DNA from: Cellulomonas sp. SG140
GTDB lineage: Bacteria; Actinomycetota; Actinomycetes; Actinomycetales; Cellulomonadaceae
Direction: 5' to 3'
DNA: 64,000 bases
NCBI RefSeq assembly: GCF_025770785.1
Contig: NZ_JANZLA010000003.1
Span: forward strand, 425,361-489,360
Shown: one piece after another, positions 36,181 to 46,748 of the stretch
How positions within the stretch are numbered: the stretch's first letter is position 1
How the letters are laid out: each line of letters opens with the position of its first letter
Translations under genes and position numbers: made by a program
The notes under the pieces: model-generated
Told to the model about the DNA's origin: nothing
Seen by the model: the letters and a program-made list of their open reading frames with translations, nothing else
Databases searched by the model: none

Positions 36181-37427
36181 GCCTGCTCCGCCTCGGCGGC
36201 CGCCTCGAGGACGACCGCACCGGACGCCGCCAGCTCGCGCTCGATCGAGGCGAGCAGGCGGTCCTCGATCTCGGGGACGCCGATCTGGTGCAGCACCTCC
36301 GCGAAGAAGCCGAGCACGACCAGACGTCGCGCATCGACCTCGTGGATGCCGCGCGAGCGCAGGTAGAACAGCTGCTCGTCGTCGAACCGACCGGTCGCGC
36401 TGGCGTGGCCCGCACCCTCGATCAGACCGGTCTCGATCTCGAGGTTGGGTACCGAGTCGGCACGCGCGCCGTCCGTGAGCACCAGGTTGCGGTTGAGCTC
36501 GTACGTGTCGGTGCCCTCTGCCTGCGCCTGGATCAGCACGTCGCCGACCCACACGGCGTGCGCGCCCTCGCCCTGCAGGGCGCCCTTGTAGGTCACGCGC
36601 GAGCGGCACGACGGCACCGCGTGGTCGATGAACAGCCGGTGCTCCTGGTGCTGGCCGGCGTCGGCGAAGTACAGGCCGAGCGCCGTGACGTCACCGCCCT
36701 CGCCGACGAACTCCGCGTCGGGGGTGATCCGGACGACGTCCCCGCCGAGCGTGACGACGATGTGCCGCACGGTCGCGTCGCGACCGATGCGCAGCCGGTG
36801 GGCGGCGTCGTGCACCGAGCCCGGCGCCCAGTCCTGCAGCGACACGACGGTGAGGTGCGCACCCTCGTCGGCGACGATCTCGACGGTCTCCGCGAGCGCT
36901 GCCTGACCGACGTGGTCGATCACCACGGTGCCCTGGGACATCGGCTCGGCGTGCACCAGCAGGTGCGCCGCCGTCGGGTCCGTGGACGAGCCCTCGAGCA
37001 CCACCGAGGTGACCTGGGACGCCACGGCCTCCCGCGGCAGCGTCACCACCGTCGAGCGGGGGAAGGACGCCCACGAGGCGGCCGCGATCCGGTCGCCGGG
37101 GCGGCCTGCGCGGCCCAGCCGCTCGTCGTCACGCTCGACGATCTCGACCCGCACCTCGGGGCTCTCCACCACGGTGGTGAGCACGCCGTGGCCGGTCAGC
37201 ACCCCGCCGTCGGCCGCGACGAGGGGGGCCAGGCGGTCCATCGGCGAGAACCGCCACTCCTCCTCGCGGCCGGTCGGCACGGGGAAGTCGGCGACGTCGA
37301 AGCTGGTGCGCCGGGCGGCGCGGCTCGTCTCGGGGACGGTCGCCACACCGTGGCTGTGCGCCTGGTCGGCGACCGCCCGCGAGTGGTCGGTCGACAGCCC
37401 GGCGGGCTCGTTCGTCGTGGTCGTCAT
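36177..37427 (-). CDS. sufD: Fe-S assembly scaffold protein SufD
   Basis: A 416-aa beta-helix scaffold partner of SufB. The C-terminal region has the conserved SRGIHEVDARRLVVLGFFAEVL segment shared by SufB and SufD. The first ~35 residues are variable. Its ATG overlaps the sufB stop by 1 bp (TGATG), tying production of the two subunits. Confidence 0.96.
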   Translation of the reverse strand: MTTTTNEPAGLSTDHSRAVADQAHSHGVATVPETSRAARRTSFDVADFPVPTGREEEWRFSPMDRLAPLVAADGGVLTGHGVLTTVVESPEVRVEIVERDDERLGRAGRPGDRIAAASWASFPRSTVVTLPREAVASQVTSVVLEGSSTDPTAAHLLVHAEPMSQGTVVIDHVGQAALAETVEIVADEGAHLTVVSLQDWAPGSVHDAAHRLRIGRDATVRHIVVTLGGDVVRITPDAEFVGEGGDVTALGLYFADAGQHQEHRLFIDHAVPSCRSRVTYKGALQGEGAHAVWVGDVLIQAQAEGTDTYELNRNLVLTDGARADSVPNLEIETGLIEGAGHASATGRFDDEQLFYLRSRGIHEVDARRLVVLGFFAEVLHQIGVPEIEDRLLASIERELAASGAVVLEAAAEAEQA

Positions 37428-38875
37428 CAGCCGACGGCACCTTCCATCTGGAGCTCGATGAGGCGGTTGAGCTCGAGCGCGTACTCCATGGGCAGCTCAC
37501 GGGCGATGGGCTCGACGAACCCGCGCACGATGGTCGCCACGGCCTCCTGCTCGGGCAGGCCTCGGGACATCAGGTAGAACAGCTGGTCCTCGCTGACGCG
37601 GGAGACCGTCGCCTCGTGGCCCATCGTCACGTCGTCCTCGCGGACGTCGACGTACGGGTAGGTGTCCGACCGCGAGATCTGGTCCACCAGCAGCGCGTCG
37701 CACAGCACCGAGGACCGGGAGGCCTCGGCCCCCTCGAGGATCTGCACCAGGCCGCGGTACGAGCAGCGGCCACCGCCGCGTGCCACCGACTTGCTGATGA
37801 TGTGGCTGGACGTGTTCGGCGCGGCGTGCACCATCTTCGAGCCGGTGTCCTGGTGCTGGCCCTCGCCGGCGAATGCGATCGACAGCGTCTCGCCGCTGGC
37901 GTGCTCGCCCATCAGGTAGACCGCCGGGTACTTCATGGTGACCTTGGAGCCGATGTTGCCGTCGACCCACTCCATCGTGCCGCCCTCGGCGACCGTCGCC
38001 CGCTTGGTGACCAGGTTGTACACGTTGGTCGACCAGTTCTGGATGGTCGTGTACCGCACGCGGGCGTTCTTCTTCACGATGATCTCGACCACCGCGGAGT
38101 GCAGCGAGTCGCTCTGGTAGATCGGCGCCGTGCAGCCCTCGACGTAGTGCACGTACGAGCCCTCGTCCGCGATGATCAGCGTCCGCTCGAACTGGCCCAT
38201 GTTCTCGGTGTTGATCCGGAAGTAGGCCTGCAGCGGGATGTCGACGTGCACGCCCGGCGGCACGTAGACGAACGAGCCTCCCGACCACACCGACGTGTTC
38301 AGCGACGCGAACTTGTTGTCCCCCGGCGGGATCACCGAGCCGAAGTACTGCTCGAAGATCTCGGGGTACTCCTTGAGGCCGGTGTCGGTGTCGAGGAAGA
38401 CGACACCCTGCTTCTCCAGCTCCTCCTGGATCTGGTGGTACACCACCTCGGACTCGTACTGCGCGGCGACGCCGGCGACCAGGCGCTGCTTCTCCGCCTC
38501 CGGGATGCCGAGCCGGTCGTACGTGTTCTTGATGTCCTCGGGCAGGTCCTCCCAGCTGGCGGCCTGCTTCTCCGTCGACCGGACGAAGTACTTGATGTTG
38601 TCGAAGTGGATGCCGGAGAGGTCGGCGCCCCAGGCGGGCATCGGCTTCTTGTCGAACAGGCGCAGGGCCTTCAGCCGCGTCTTGAGCATCCACTCCGGCT
38701 CGTTCTTCAGCCGGGAGATGTCGCGGACCACGTCCTCCGACAGGCCGCGGCGCGCGCTCGCGCCGGCCACGTCCTTGTCGTGCCAGCCGTAGCCGTAGGT
38801 GCCGATCGAGGCGATGGCCTCGTCCTGCGTCAGCTGGGTCGAAGGCGTGGTGATCGGCTCCGTGGGTGCGCTCAT
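37427..38875 (-). CDS. sufB: Fe-S assembly scaffold protein SufB
   Basis: Main scaffold on which the cluster forms. 482 aa, full length, with no intein (unlike M. tuberculosis sufB, which carries one). Conserved stretches include [34 protein letters not shown] (conserved Cys) and [20 protein letters not shown] 38875 overlaps the sufR stop by 4 bp. Confidence 0.97.
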   Translation of the reverse strand: MSAPTEPITTPSTQLTQDEAIASIGTYGYGWHDKDVAGASARRGLSEDVVRDISRLKNEPEWMLKTRLKALRLFDKKPMPAWGADLSGIHFDNIKYFVRSTEKQAASWEDLPEDIKNTYDRLGIPEAEKQRLVAGVAAQYESEVVYHQIQEELEKQGVVFLDTDTGLKEYPEIFEQYFGSVIPPGDNKFASLNTSVWSGGSFVYVPPGVHVDIPLQAYFRINTENMGQFERTLIIADEGSYVHYVEGCTAPIYQSDSLHSAVVEIIVKKNARVRYTTIQNWSTNVYNLVTKRATVAEGGTMEWVDGNIGSKVTMKYPAVYLMGEHASGETLSIAFAGEGQHQDTGSKMVHAAPNTSSHIISKSVARGGGRCSYRGLVQILEGAEASRSSVLCDALLVDQISRSDTYPYVDVREDDVTMGHEATVSRVSEDQLFYLMSRGLPEQEAVATIVRGFVEPIARELPMEYALELNRLIELQMEGAVG

Positions 38876-39633
38876 GCTGTCGGTCCTTCCGTCGCGATCA
38901 CGGGGGTGGTCGGTGCTGCTGGGACCCGGCGGGTGCCGGTGGGGATGCTGGTGGTGCAGACGTGGCCGCCGGAGGTGAGGGTGGCCAGACGCTGGACGTG
39001 CACGCCCAGCAGGTGGCCGAACGCGCGGGTCTCCGCCTCGCACAGCTGGGGGAACTGGGCCGCGACGTCCTGCACGGGGCAGTGGCCCTGGCACAGCTGC
39101 ACGGCCTCCGTCCCGGGCACCGGTCGTGCCGACGCCGCGTAGCCATGGTCGTCCAGGGCGCGCGCGAGCGCCTCCGCACGGGCCGCGACGTCGGTCCCCG
39201 CGGCATCCACGGCGGGGGCGATCTGCCGTTCGAGGTCGCCCACCCGCTCGGCCGCGAACTGCTCGACCGCCTGCGCCCCCGCCGCGCTGGCCAGGAACGC
39301 GAGCGCCTCGGCGGCGATCTCGGCGTACCGGTGCTCCAGGTCGTGCTGACCGCGAGAGGCGACGACGAATCGGCGGGCCGGGCGACCGCGCCGTGCCGGG
39401 GCGGTCCCCGCCGCGGTGTGCGGGGCGATCTGCCCGCGCTGCTCGAGCGCCGTGAGGTGGCGACGCACCCCAGCTGCAGTGAGGTCGAGGGACGCCGCGA
39501 GCTCCGCGGCGCTGATCGGGCCGTCCGTCGCGATCAGCTCGAGTACCCGCTGACGGGTCCGGGTCTCCAGGTCGTCCACGGCGCGGCTGGGCGCACCGTC
39601 GACGGGCGCAGCGACGGGCAGCAGGCTGCTCAT
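38872..39633 (-). CDS. sufR: SufR Fe-S-sensing transcriptional regulator
   Basis: Controls the suf operon and itself. 253 aa: a winged helix-turn-helix (about 22-90) and a C-terminal cluster-binding part with C181-x3-C185-x12-C198, the SufR pattern, plus a further C226. The ATG at 39633 is chosen because TGGAGGTG lies 6 nt upstream and because a longer reading (to 39762) would place the operator inside the gene. It is the first gene of an eight-gene operon. In M. tuberculosis, Rv1460 stands in the same place. With cluster bound it is expected to repress; loss of the cluster releases the operon. Confidence 0.93.
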   Translation of the reverse strand: MSSLLPVAAPVDGAPSRAVDDLETRTRQRVLELIATDGPISAAELAASLDLTAAGVRRHLTALEQRGQIAPHTAAGTAPARRGRPARRFVVASRGQHDLEHRYAEIAAEALAFLASAAGAQAVEQFAAERVGDLERQIAPAVDAAGTDVAARAEALARALDDHGYAASARPVPGTEAVQLCQGHCPVQDVAAQFPQLCEAETRAFGHLLGVHVQRLATLTSGGHVCTTSIPTGTRRVPAAPTTPVIATEGPTA

Positions 39634-39723
39634 GCGCACACCTCCAGGGGAGACTCGCACCGCTCCGGCGCGCACGGCGCCGGGCGGGACGTCCGGAGCG
39701 GCGGGTTCGTCGCTCCCGATATC

Positions 39724-39741
39724 GGCAACATCGTTGTTGCC
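39724..39741. promoter_or_regulatory. SufR operator of the suf operon
   Basis: GGCAACATCGTTGTTGCC: arms GGCAACA and TGTTGCC pair perfectly around 4 nt. It contains CAAC-N6-GTTG, the inverted repeat reported for cyanobacterial SufR. It lies 91 bp upstream of the sufR start; on the minus strand it directly follows a TATTTT -10-like element (39742-39747), so a bound repressor would cover the transcription start. Just upstream, AGGCTCACCTT (39762-39772) resembles half an IdeR/DtxR iron box. Confidence 0.75.
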
Positions 39742-39825
39742 AAAATACATCCCGGCAAGCAAGGCTCACCTTCCTCGTCCGCGATGCGACCGCCCAGCGG
39801 CCGACCGCGCGCACGACCGCGCAGG

Positions 39826-41487
39826 TCAGGCGCCCTTGGCGTCGCCGTACGACGCAGCGACGCCGACGGAGAGCGGGAACTCGACCGGGAAGTCGCCGAA
39901 CAGCAGCCGCCCGGCGGCCACCGCGGCCGCGCGGACCTCCTCGAGCACCGCGGGCGCCAGGGCCGTAGGCGTGTGGACCACCAGCTCGTCGTGCAGGAAG
40001 TAGACGAGGTGCGGACGCGCGGCGAACGGCTCCGCCGCGCGGCCGACCACAGCCGTCTGGCCCATCGCCCACAACCTGCGTCGGGTCTCGGCGATCCACG
40101 CCAGCGCCCACTCCGCTGCCGTGCCCTGCACGACGAAGTTCCTGGTGAACCGGCCCCAGCCCCGGCTCACCGCGCGCGCCCGGGACTCCTCCCCCGCACC
40201 GGCTTCGTCGGACAGCGCCTCGACCTGGGACCGGGCCCAGGCCTCCCCGGGGCGCGGCGAGCCGCGCCCCAGCAGGGTGGTGACCACCTCCCCGCGCTCG
40301 CCCGCGCGAGCGGCCGCCTCGACGTACGCCAGGGCGTCCGGGTACGCCCGGGCGATCCGCGGCAGCACCGCCGCGCTCGCGCCCGTGGTGCCGCCGTAGA
40401 GCGCGCCCAGCATGCCGACCTTCGCCAGCGCCCGCTCCGGCACCACCCCGGCCGCCACCATGGCGGCGTAGAGGTCGTGGCCCCGGCCGGCTGCGGCGAG
40501 CTGCTCGTCGTGCGCCAGCCCGGCCAGCACCCGCGGCTCCAGCTGCGCCGCATCAGCGACCACCAGGCTCCACCCCTCGTCGGCACGCACGGCTCCCCGC
40601 AGGTGACGCGGCAGCTGCAGCGCACCGCCGCCGCTGCTCCCCCACCGGCCGGTGACCACCCCTCCGACCACGTACTCGGGGCGGAACCGACCGTCGTGCA
40701 CCCAGCTGTCCAGCCACGCCCAGCCGTTGGCGGTGTGCAGGCGCGACAGCCGCTTGTACTCCACCAGCGGTGCGACAGCCGCGTGGTCAAGGCCCTCGAG
40801 CTCCCACTTCCGGGTGGAGGTCACGGGCAGCCCGACGCGGCGCAGCGCACGGAGCAGGTCCGGCTGCGAGTCGGGGTTCAGCGCCGGTGCGTCCAGCTCC
40901 GACCGCAGCTGCTGCGCGAGCTGCTCGAGACGACGGGGACGCTCGCCGGCACGCGGACGTGGCCCCAGGAGCGAGCGGAGCACCTCGTCGTGCACCCCCG
41001 GGTCCCACGGCACACCGGCATGGCGCATCTCCGCCGCGGCCAGCGCACCGGCCGACTCGGCAGCCAGCAGCAGCCGCAACCGTGCCGGTGGGGCGGCGGA
41101 CCCCACGGCGTCGTCCTGCGCGGTGAGCTCGGCCAGGCAGGTCTCCTCGTCGATCGGCCGCTCGGCCCGGCCCTCCTCGAAGAGCGTCCCGGTGGAAGGC
41201 TCGGGCTCGGCCGGAGCCGGCGCGTCGAACGGGCCGGCGGCGGCGGTCGCCAGCGGCGAGGTCGCGGCTGCCGGTGCGAGCCGCAGGACGCGATGTGCGA
41301 GCCGCAGGTCCAGGCAGCGTTCGACCCGCACCCCGTCGGCCAGCAGCCCGGGGTACAGGGCCGACGTGTCGCTCCACACCCAGCGCGGCGCCGACTCGCG
41401 GCCGACGAGGCCGTGCGGCACCTGCTCGTCCACCCGGCGCACGCGTGCGGTCGTCCCGTCGGAGCGCCGGGTGACCAGGAGCAGCAC
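39826..41487 (-). CDS. Family A DNA polymerase (bifunctional 3'-5' exonuclease/polymerase type)
   Basis: A 553-aa DNA polymerase I-like protein without the 5' nuclease domain. The N-terminal 170 residues match the position of the 3'-5' exonuclease but show no clear DxE motif. The polymerase part is complete: TGRWGSSGG (about 279-287), motif A DAAQLEPR (312-319), motif [16 protein letters not shown] (352-366) and motif C HDE (499-501), with the two metal-binding Asp residues kept. GTG 41487 is preferred (AGGGTGG 5 nt upstream); GTG 41514 would add nine residues. It lies between the suf operon and an ABC exporter gene; repair or translesion work is likely but unproven. Confidence 0.88.
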   Translation of the reverse strand: MLLLVTRRSDGTTARVRRVDEQVPHGLVGRESAPRWVWSDTSALYPGLLADGVRVERCLDLRLAHRVLRLAPAAATSPLATAAAGPFDAPAPAEPEPSTGTLFEEGRAERPIDEETCLAELTAQDDAVGSAAPPARLRLLLAAESAGALAAAEMRHAGVPWDPGVHDEVLRSLLGPRPRAGERPRRLEQLAQQLRSELDAPALNPDSQPDLLRALRRVGLPVTSTRKWELEGLDHAAVAPLVEYKRLSRLHTANGWAWLDSWVHDGRFRPEYVVGGVVTGRWGSSGGGALQLPRHLRGAVRADEGWSLVVADAAQLEPRVLAGLAHDEQLAAAGRGHDLYAAMVAAGVVPERALAKVGMLGALYGGTTGASAAVLPRIARAYPDALAYVEAAARAGERGEVVTTLLGRGSPRPGEAWARSQVEALSDEAGAGEESRARAVSRGWGRFTRNFVVQGTAAEWALAWIAETRRRLWAMGQTAVVGRAAEPFAARPHLVYFLHDELVVHTPTALAPAVLEEVRAAAVAAGRLLFGDFPVEFPLSVGVAASYGDAKGA

Positions 41488-41564
41488 GCGACCACCCTGC
41501 CGCACACCACCCACGCGGCGCGCGGTCCGCCACCGCCCGTGGCGGAGGCCTCAGGGCGCCGGGA

Positions 41565-41570
41565 TAGAGT
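41565..41570 (+). promoter_or_regulatory. -10-like TAGAGT ahead of the ABC exporter
   Basis: TAGAGT ends 7 nt before the GTG at 41578 with no ribosome binding site, another leaderless-type start. The divergent polymerase gene begins 78 bp to the left. Confidence 0.45.
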
Positions 41571-41577
41571 CGCGCCC

Positions 41578-42497
<920 letters not shown>

Positions 42498-42501
<4 letters not shown>

Positions 42502-43244
42502 CCACCGCCGCCCCCGCCTCCCGGCGGATCGCCGCGCAGAGCGCCTTCGAGCTGCGCGCGGTGCTCCGCAACGGCGAGCAGGTGATGGTGACGGTCCTGC
42601 TGCCGCTGATCCTGCTGGGCGGCCTCGCCCGGGCCACCTTCGTCGCGCTGGACACCGGCGGCGCGACCCGCATCGACCTGGTCGCACCGGGCGTGCTCGC
42701 GTTCGCGCTGATGAGCTCGGCCTTCACCTCACCGGCGATCACCACGGCGTTCGACCGGCGCAACGGGGTGCTGCGCCTGATGGCGACCACGCCGCTCGGC
42801 CCCACCGGGCTGCTCGTCGGCAAGCTCGCTGCGGTGCTGGCCGTCCAGGTGATGCAGGTCGTGGTGATCGGCGGTGCGGCCGTCGCGCTCGGCTGGCGGC
42901 CCGACCCGGGTGGCATCCTGCCGGCGGTCGTCGCGTGGCTGCTCGGCACGACGGCCTGGGGCGCCGCGGCCCTGCTCGCCGCGGGGCGGGTCCGCGCCGA
43001 GGCGGTGATCGCGCTGGCGAACCTCGTGCTGGTGATCCTGGCCTTCGGCGGGGTGGTGCTGCCCGCGAGCGTGCTGCCCGCCGGGCTCGCCCACGTCGTC
43101 GGGTGGCTCCCGTCGGGCGCGCTCGGCGAGGGGCTGCGCGCCGCGCTGCTGCACGGCACCTGGGCCGCGGGGCCGCTGGTGGTCCTCGCCGTGTGGGCGG
43201 CCGCGCTGTCCGCGGCGGCCGCCCGCTGGTTCCGCTGGTCGTAG
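42498..43244 (+). CDS. ABC-2 type exporter permease
   Basis: A 248-aa membrane protein with six hydrophobic segments, an ABC-2 membrane domain. The central loop FDRRNGVLRLMATTPLGPTGLL is typical of DrrB-like permeases. ATG 42498 overlaps the ATPase stop. Substrate unknown. Confidence 0.9.
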
Positions 43245-43272
43245 CCCGCCGGGACCGGTTCCCGCGGCGATC

Positions 43273-43278
43273 TACCCT
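43273..43278 (+). promoter_or_regulatory. -10-like TACCCT ahead of ctaA
   Basis: TACCCT ends 7 nt before the GTG at 43286, in the 41-bp gap after the ABC permease gene. There is no ribosome binding site, so a leaderless ctaA transcript is likely; this also favours 43286 over the in-frame GTG at 43280. Confidence 0.4.
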
Positions 43279-43285
43279 GGTGACC

Positions 43286-44254
43286 GTGACCAGCGCAGCG
43301 GCCTCCGCACCTCCCGTCCGCGACCGCCTCGACGTCTGGCGCTGGCGCGCGGTGGTGGCCAACCTCGTCGCGCAGGTGCTGATCATCGTCACCGGCGGTC
43401 TGGTGCGCCTGACGGCCTCCGGCCTCGGCTGCTCGTCGTGGCCCAGCTGCGAGCCGGGGCACTTCACGCCGACCGTGCACGACGCGACCAGCTACCACCC
43501 GTTCATCGAGTTCGGCAACCGCACCATCACCGGCGTCCTCGTCGTCGTCTCGCTCGCGGTCGCGCTCCTCGTCGGCCTCGACCGTCGTCGCTCGGCGTCC
43601 TACCGGACGATGGCGTGGGTGCCGCTCGTCGGCGTCGTCGTCCAGGCCGTCGTCGGGGGGATGGCGGTCCTGTACCAGCTGCCGCCGGCCGTCGTCAGCG
43701 GCCACATGCTCCTGTCGATGGTGCTCGTCGCCGTGTCGACGTGGCTGGTGGTCCGATCGCGGGAGAGCGACGCACCGTCGGTGCCCGTGGTCGACGGGGT
43801 CACGCGCCGGCTGGTCGCCGGGCTCGGTGCCGCGGCCGTCGCGGTCGTCGCCCTCGGCGTCGTGGTGACGGGGGCCGGCCCCCACTCGGGCGACGACCGG
43901 GTCGGCTACCGGTTCGCCGTCGACCCGTTCCAGATGGCGCGCGTGCACTCGCTGACCGTCTGGCTCTTCGTCGCGCTGCTCGTCGCCGTCCTGCTGCGGC
44001 TGCGTCGTACCGGACCGCCCACCGCCCGACGAGCCGCCTGGCTGCTCCTCGCCGTCACCGCGGCGCAGGCGCTCATCGGGTACGTCCAGCTGTTCACCGG
44101 GCTGCCCATCGCACTGGTCGACCTGCACATGCTGGGCGCTGCAGCGCTCGTCGTCGCGGTCGTCCTGCTGGCCGGCACGCTCCGCACGCGCGGTCCGGTA
44201 CCTGCTCTCCCGGCACCGGGTCCGCAGCCCGCGGCAGCGGCCCGCGCGGCCTGA
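43286..44254 (+). CDS. ctaA: Heme A synthase CtaA
   Basis: Converts heme O to heme A for aa3-type oxidase. 322 aa with eight membrane helices in two halves. The conserved His residues occur in TSYHPFIEFGNR, VVSGHMLLSM, RVHSLTVW and VDLHMLGA, and the extracytoplasmic Cys pair in GLGCSSWPSC. About 25 Pro/Ala residues follow the last helix. Works with SURF1, encoded at 26837. Confidence 0.95.
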   Translation: MTSAAASAPPVRDRLDVWRWRAVVANLVAQVLIIVTGGLVRLTASGLGCSSWPSCEPGHFTPTVHDATSYHPFIEFGNRTITGVLVVVSLAVALLVGLDRRRSASYRTMAWVPLVGVVVQAVVGGMAVLYQLPPAVVSGHMLLSMVLVAVSTWLVVRSRESDAPSVPVVDGVTRRLVAGLGAAAVAVVALGVVVTGAGPHSGDDRVGYRFAVDPFQMARVHSLTVWLFVALLVAVLLRLRRTGPPTARRAAWLLLAVTAAQALIGYVQLFTGLPIALVDLHMLGAAALVVAVVLLAGTLRTRGPVPALPAPGPQPAAAARAA

Positions 44255-44311
44255 ACGGCCGACGGCGGCACGCCGCCCCGCCCTCGCGAGGCCGCGACGA
44301 CGGTGGTCGCG

Positions 44312-44929
44312 CTACGCCGTGACTGCCTCGAGCGTGGACCACCCGGCAGAGCGAGCGGCCGCCGCCGCGAGAATGCCCACCACGGCCGTCGGGTTGTGCA
44401 GCCGTCCACCCAGCACCGAGGCGACGGCCTCGTCGAGCGGCAGCCAGGAGGCGACCATGGTCGCCTCCTCGTCGATGCGCTCGTGGCGCTCGCCGTGCGG
44501 CACCGGTGAGAGGTCCCGCGCGAGGTAGACCGTGATCGACTCGTCCGAGCTGCCCGGTGAGGTGAAGAAGTCGACCAGCCGCCACCACGAGCCCGCCCGC
44601 AGGTCGGCCTCCTCGGCGAGCTCGCGCGCTGCCGCCGCGACGGGGTCCTCCCCCTCGACGTCCAGGAGCCCGGCCGGCGGCTCCCACAGCTCCCGACGGA
44701 CCGGGTGCCGGTACTGGGACAGCAGCAGCACCCGGTCGTCGTCGTCCAGCGCGATCACACCGACCGCACCGGGGTGCGCCGTGTACTCGCGCAGCACCGG
44801 CTCGCCACCCAGGTCGACGTGGTCGGCGACCACGTCGAACACCTTCCCGTCGTGCAGCACGCGGTGCTGCACGACCGGACGGCTCGCGACCGTGTCGGTC
44901 GGTCCCGGGGTGGCGGGCCGGGTCGTCAT
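44312..44929 (-). CDS. NUDIX hydrolase, ADP-ribose pyrophosphatase type
   Basis: A 205-aa NUDIX protein. The box reads [10 protein letters not shown]...RELAEEADL with one residue more than the textbook pattern, as is usual for actinobacterial ADP-ribose pyrophosphatases, and [10 protein letters not shown] before it fits the same class. ATG 44929 overlaps the pyrG stop by 4 bp. Rv1700 holds the same place after pyrG. Confidence 0.93.
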   Translation of the reverse strand: MTTRPATPGPTDTVASRPVVQHRVLHDGKVFDVVADHVDLGGEPVLREYTAHPGAVGVIALDDDDRVLLLSQYRHPVRRELWEPPAGLLDVEGEDPVAAAARELAEEADLRAGSWWRLVDFFTSPGSSDESITVYLARDLSPVPHGERHERIDEEATMVASWLPLDEAVASVLGGRLHNPTAVVGILAAAAARSAGWSTLEAVTA

Positions 44930-46587
44930 GCGGAGCGCCGCGCCAGCGCCGCCCCGACCAGCCCTGCGAACAGCGGGTGCGCCCGGGTCGGACGCGACTT
45001 GAACTCCGGGTGCGCCTGCGTCGCGACGAAGTAGGGGTGCTCCTCGCGCGGGAGCTCCACGAACTCCACCAGCGACGTGTCCGGGGAGACGCCGGAGATG
45101 ACCAGACCGGCCTCCTCGAGCTTGTCCCGGTAGGCGTTGTTAACCTCGTACCGGTGGCGGTGCCGCTCGGACACCTTGTCGGCGCCGTAGAGCTCCGCGA
45201 CCAGCGAGCCCGGGGTCAGCACGGCCTCGTAGGCGCCGAGCCGCATGGTGCCACCCAGGTCGCCCTCGCCGCCGACGATCGCCAGCTGCTCCGCCATCGT
45301 CGCGATCACGGCGTGCGGCGTGTCCGGGTCGAACTCCGAGGACGAGGCCCCGTCCAGCCCCAGCACGTTGCGGGAGTACTCGATCACCATGCACTGCAGG
45401 CCGAGGCACAGGCCCAGCGTCGGGACCTTGTTCTCGCGGGCCCAGCGCAGCGCGCCGACCTTGCCCTCGATGCCGCGAACCCCGAAACCGCCGGGGATCA
45501 CCACACCGTCCACGCCCTCGAGCGCGGCTGCCGCACCGTCCAGCGTCTGGCAGTCGTCCGAGGTGACCCAGCGGATCTTCACCCGGGCGTCGTGGTGGAA
45601 GCCACCGGCGCGCAGCGCCTCCGTGACGGACAGGTAGGCGTCCGGCAGGTCGATGTACTTGCCGACGAGCGCGATCTCGACCTGGTGCGCCGGGCGGTGC
45701 ACGCGCTGGAGCAGCGCGTCCCAGCCGCTCCAGTCGACGTCCCGGAAGGGCAGCGCGAGCCGCTGCACCACGTACGCGTCGAGGCCCTCCGAGTGCAGCA
45801 CGCGCGGGATCTCGTAGATGCTCGGGGCGTCGGCGGCCGTCACCACGCCCTCGACGTCGACGTCGCACATCAGCGCGATCTTGCGCTTCGTGGACTCCGG
45901 CACCTCCCGGTCGGCGCGCAGCACGATGGCGTCCGGCTGGATGCCGATGCTCCGCAGTGCGGCGACCGAGTGCTGGGTCGGCTTGGTCTTCAGCTCCCCC
46001 GAGGGGCCGATGTACGGCACCAGCGACACGTGCAGGAAGAAGACGTTGGCGCGGCCGACGTCGTGCCGCACCTGACGGGCCGCCTCGAGGAACGGCAGCG
46101 ACTCGATGTCGCCGACGGTGCCACCGATCTCGGTGATGATCACGTCGACGTCGTCACCGGCCTGCGCGCGCATCCGCGCCTTGATCTCGTCCGTGATGTG
46201 CGGGATCACCTGCACGGTGTCGCCCAGGTACTCCCCGCGCCGCTCGCGGGCGATCACCGACGAGTAGATCTGGCCGGTGGTCACGTTGGCCGAGCCGACC
46301 AGGTTCACGTCGAGGAACCGCTCGTAGTGGCCGACGTCGAGGTCCGTCTCCGCACCGTCGTCCGTGACGAACACCTCACCGTGCTGGAACGGGTTCATGG
46401 TGCCCGGGTCCACGTTGAGGTAGGGGTCGAGCTTCTGCATGGTGACCCGCAGACCGCGCGAGCGCAGGAGGCGCCCGAGGCTGCTGGCCGTCAGGCCCTT
46501 GCCCAGAGAAGAGGCGACGCCTCCGGTGACGAAGATGTGCCGGGTCAGAGAATCCGACCGCCCGGAGAGTCGGTGCGCGCGATCCAT
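44926..46587 (-). CDS. pyrG: CTP synthase
   Basis: Aminates UTP to CTP with glutamine. 553 aa: an amidoligase domain (about 15-290) with [10 protein letters not shown] and the UTP/CTP site, then a class I glutaminase domain with the nucleophile Cys in LGLCLGLQ and the His-Glu pair in [13 protein letters not shown] 46587 is used; a GTG immediately upstream (46590) is also possible because a -10-like TAGGGT (minus strand, 46599-46604) ends 8 nt before it. Confidence 0.96.
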   Translation of the reverse strand: MDRAHRLSGRSDSLTRHIFVTGGVASSLGKGLTASSLGRLLRSRGLRVTMQKLDPYLNVDPGTMNPFQHGEVFVTDDGAETDLDVGHYERFLDVNLVGSANVTTGQIYSSVIARERRGEYLGDTVQVIPHITDEIKARMRAQAGDDVDVIITEIGGTVGDIESLPFLEAARQVRHDVGRANVFFLHVSLVPYIGPSGELKTKPTQHSVAALRSIGIQPDAIVLRADREVPESTKRKIALMCDVDVEGVVTAADAPSIYEIPRVLHSEGLDAYVVQRLALPFRDVDWSGWDALLQRVHRPAHQVEIALVGKYIDLPDAYLSVTEALRAGGFHHDARVKIRWVTSDDCQTLDGAAAALEGVDGVVIPGGFGVRGIEGKVGALRWARENKVPTLGLCLGLQCMVIEYSRNVLGLDGASSSEFDPDTPHAVIATMAEQLAIVGGEGDLGGTMRLGAYEAVLTPGSLVAELYGADKVSERHRHRYEVNNAYRDKLEEAGLVISGVSPDTSLVEFVELPREEHPYFVATQAHPEFKSRPTRAHPLFAGLVGAALARRSA

Positions 46588-46606
46588 CACGGGCTTCCAC
46601 CCTACC

Positions 46607-46663
46607 GGACGGCCCGACCTCCCCGGGGCCGCGGCGCGCCCCCGCGGCGCCGCCGGGCCGTCC
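46607..46663 (-). terminator. GC-rich hairpin between murJ and pyrG
   Basis: GGACGGCCCG (46607-46616) pairs perfectly with CGGGCCGTCC (46654-46663), with a smaller CCGCGG-based pairing in the loop. It lies 86 bp past the murJ stop and just upstream of the pyrG -10-like box, so it probably ends the ten-gene operon before pyrG starts on its own promoter. There is no U tract. Confidence 0.5.
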
Positions 46664-46748
46664 CGAGGCGCCCGACCGGTCCGACCGCCGAGCGCTCCCG
46701 TGCCCCGTCGCGGCGCCCGCCGGCCCGGGGCCGCACGACTGCCGTCGG

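Noticed and set aside
39634..39762. Longer sufR start giving a 296-aa protein
   Set aside because: It would put the SufR operator and -10-like box inside the coding sequence, whereas the ATG at 39633 has a strong ribosome binding site.
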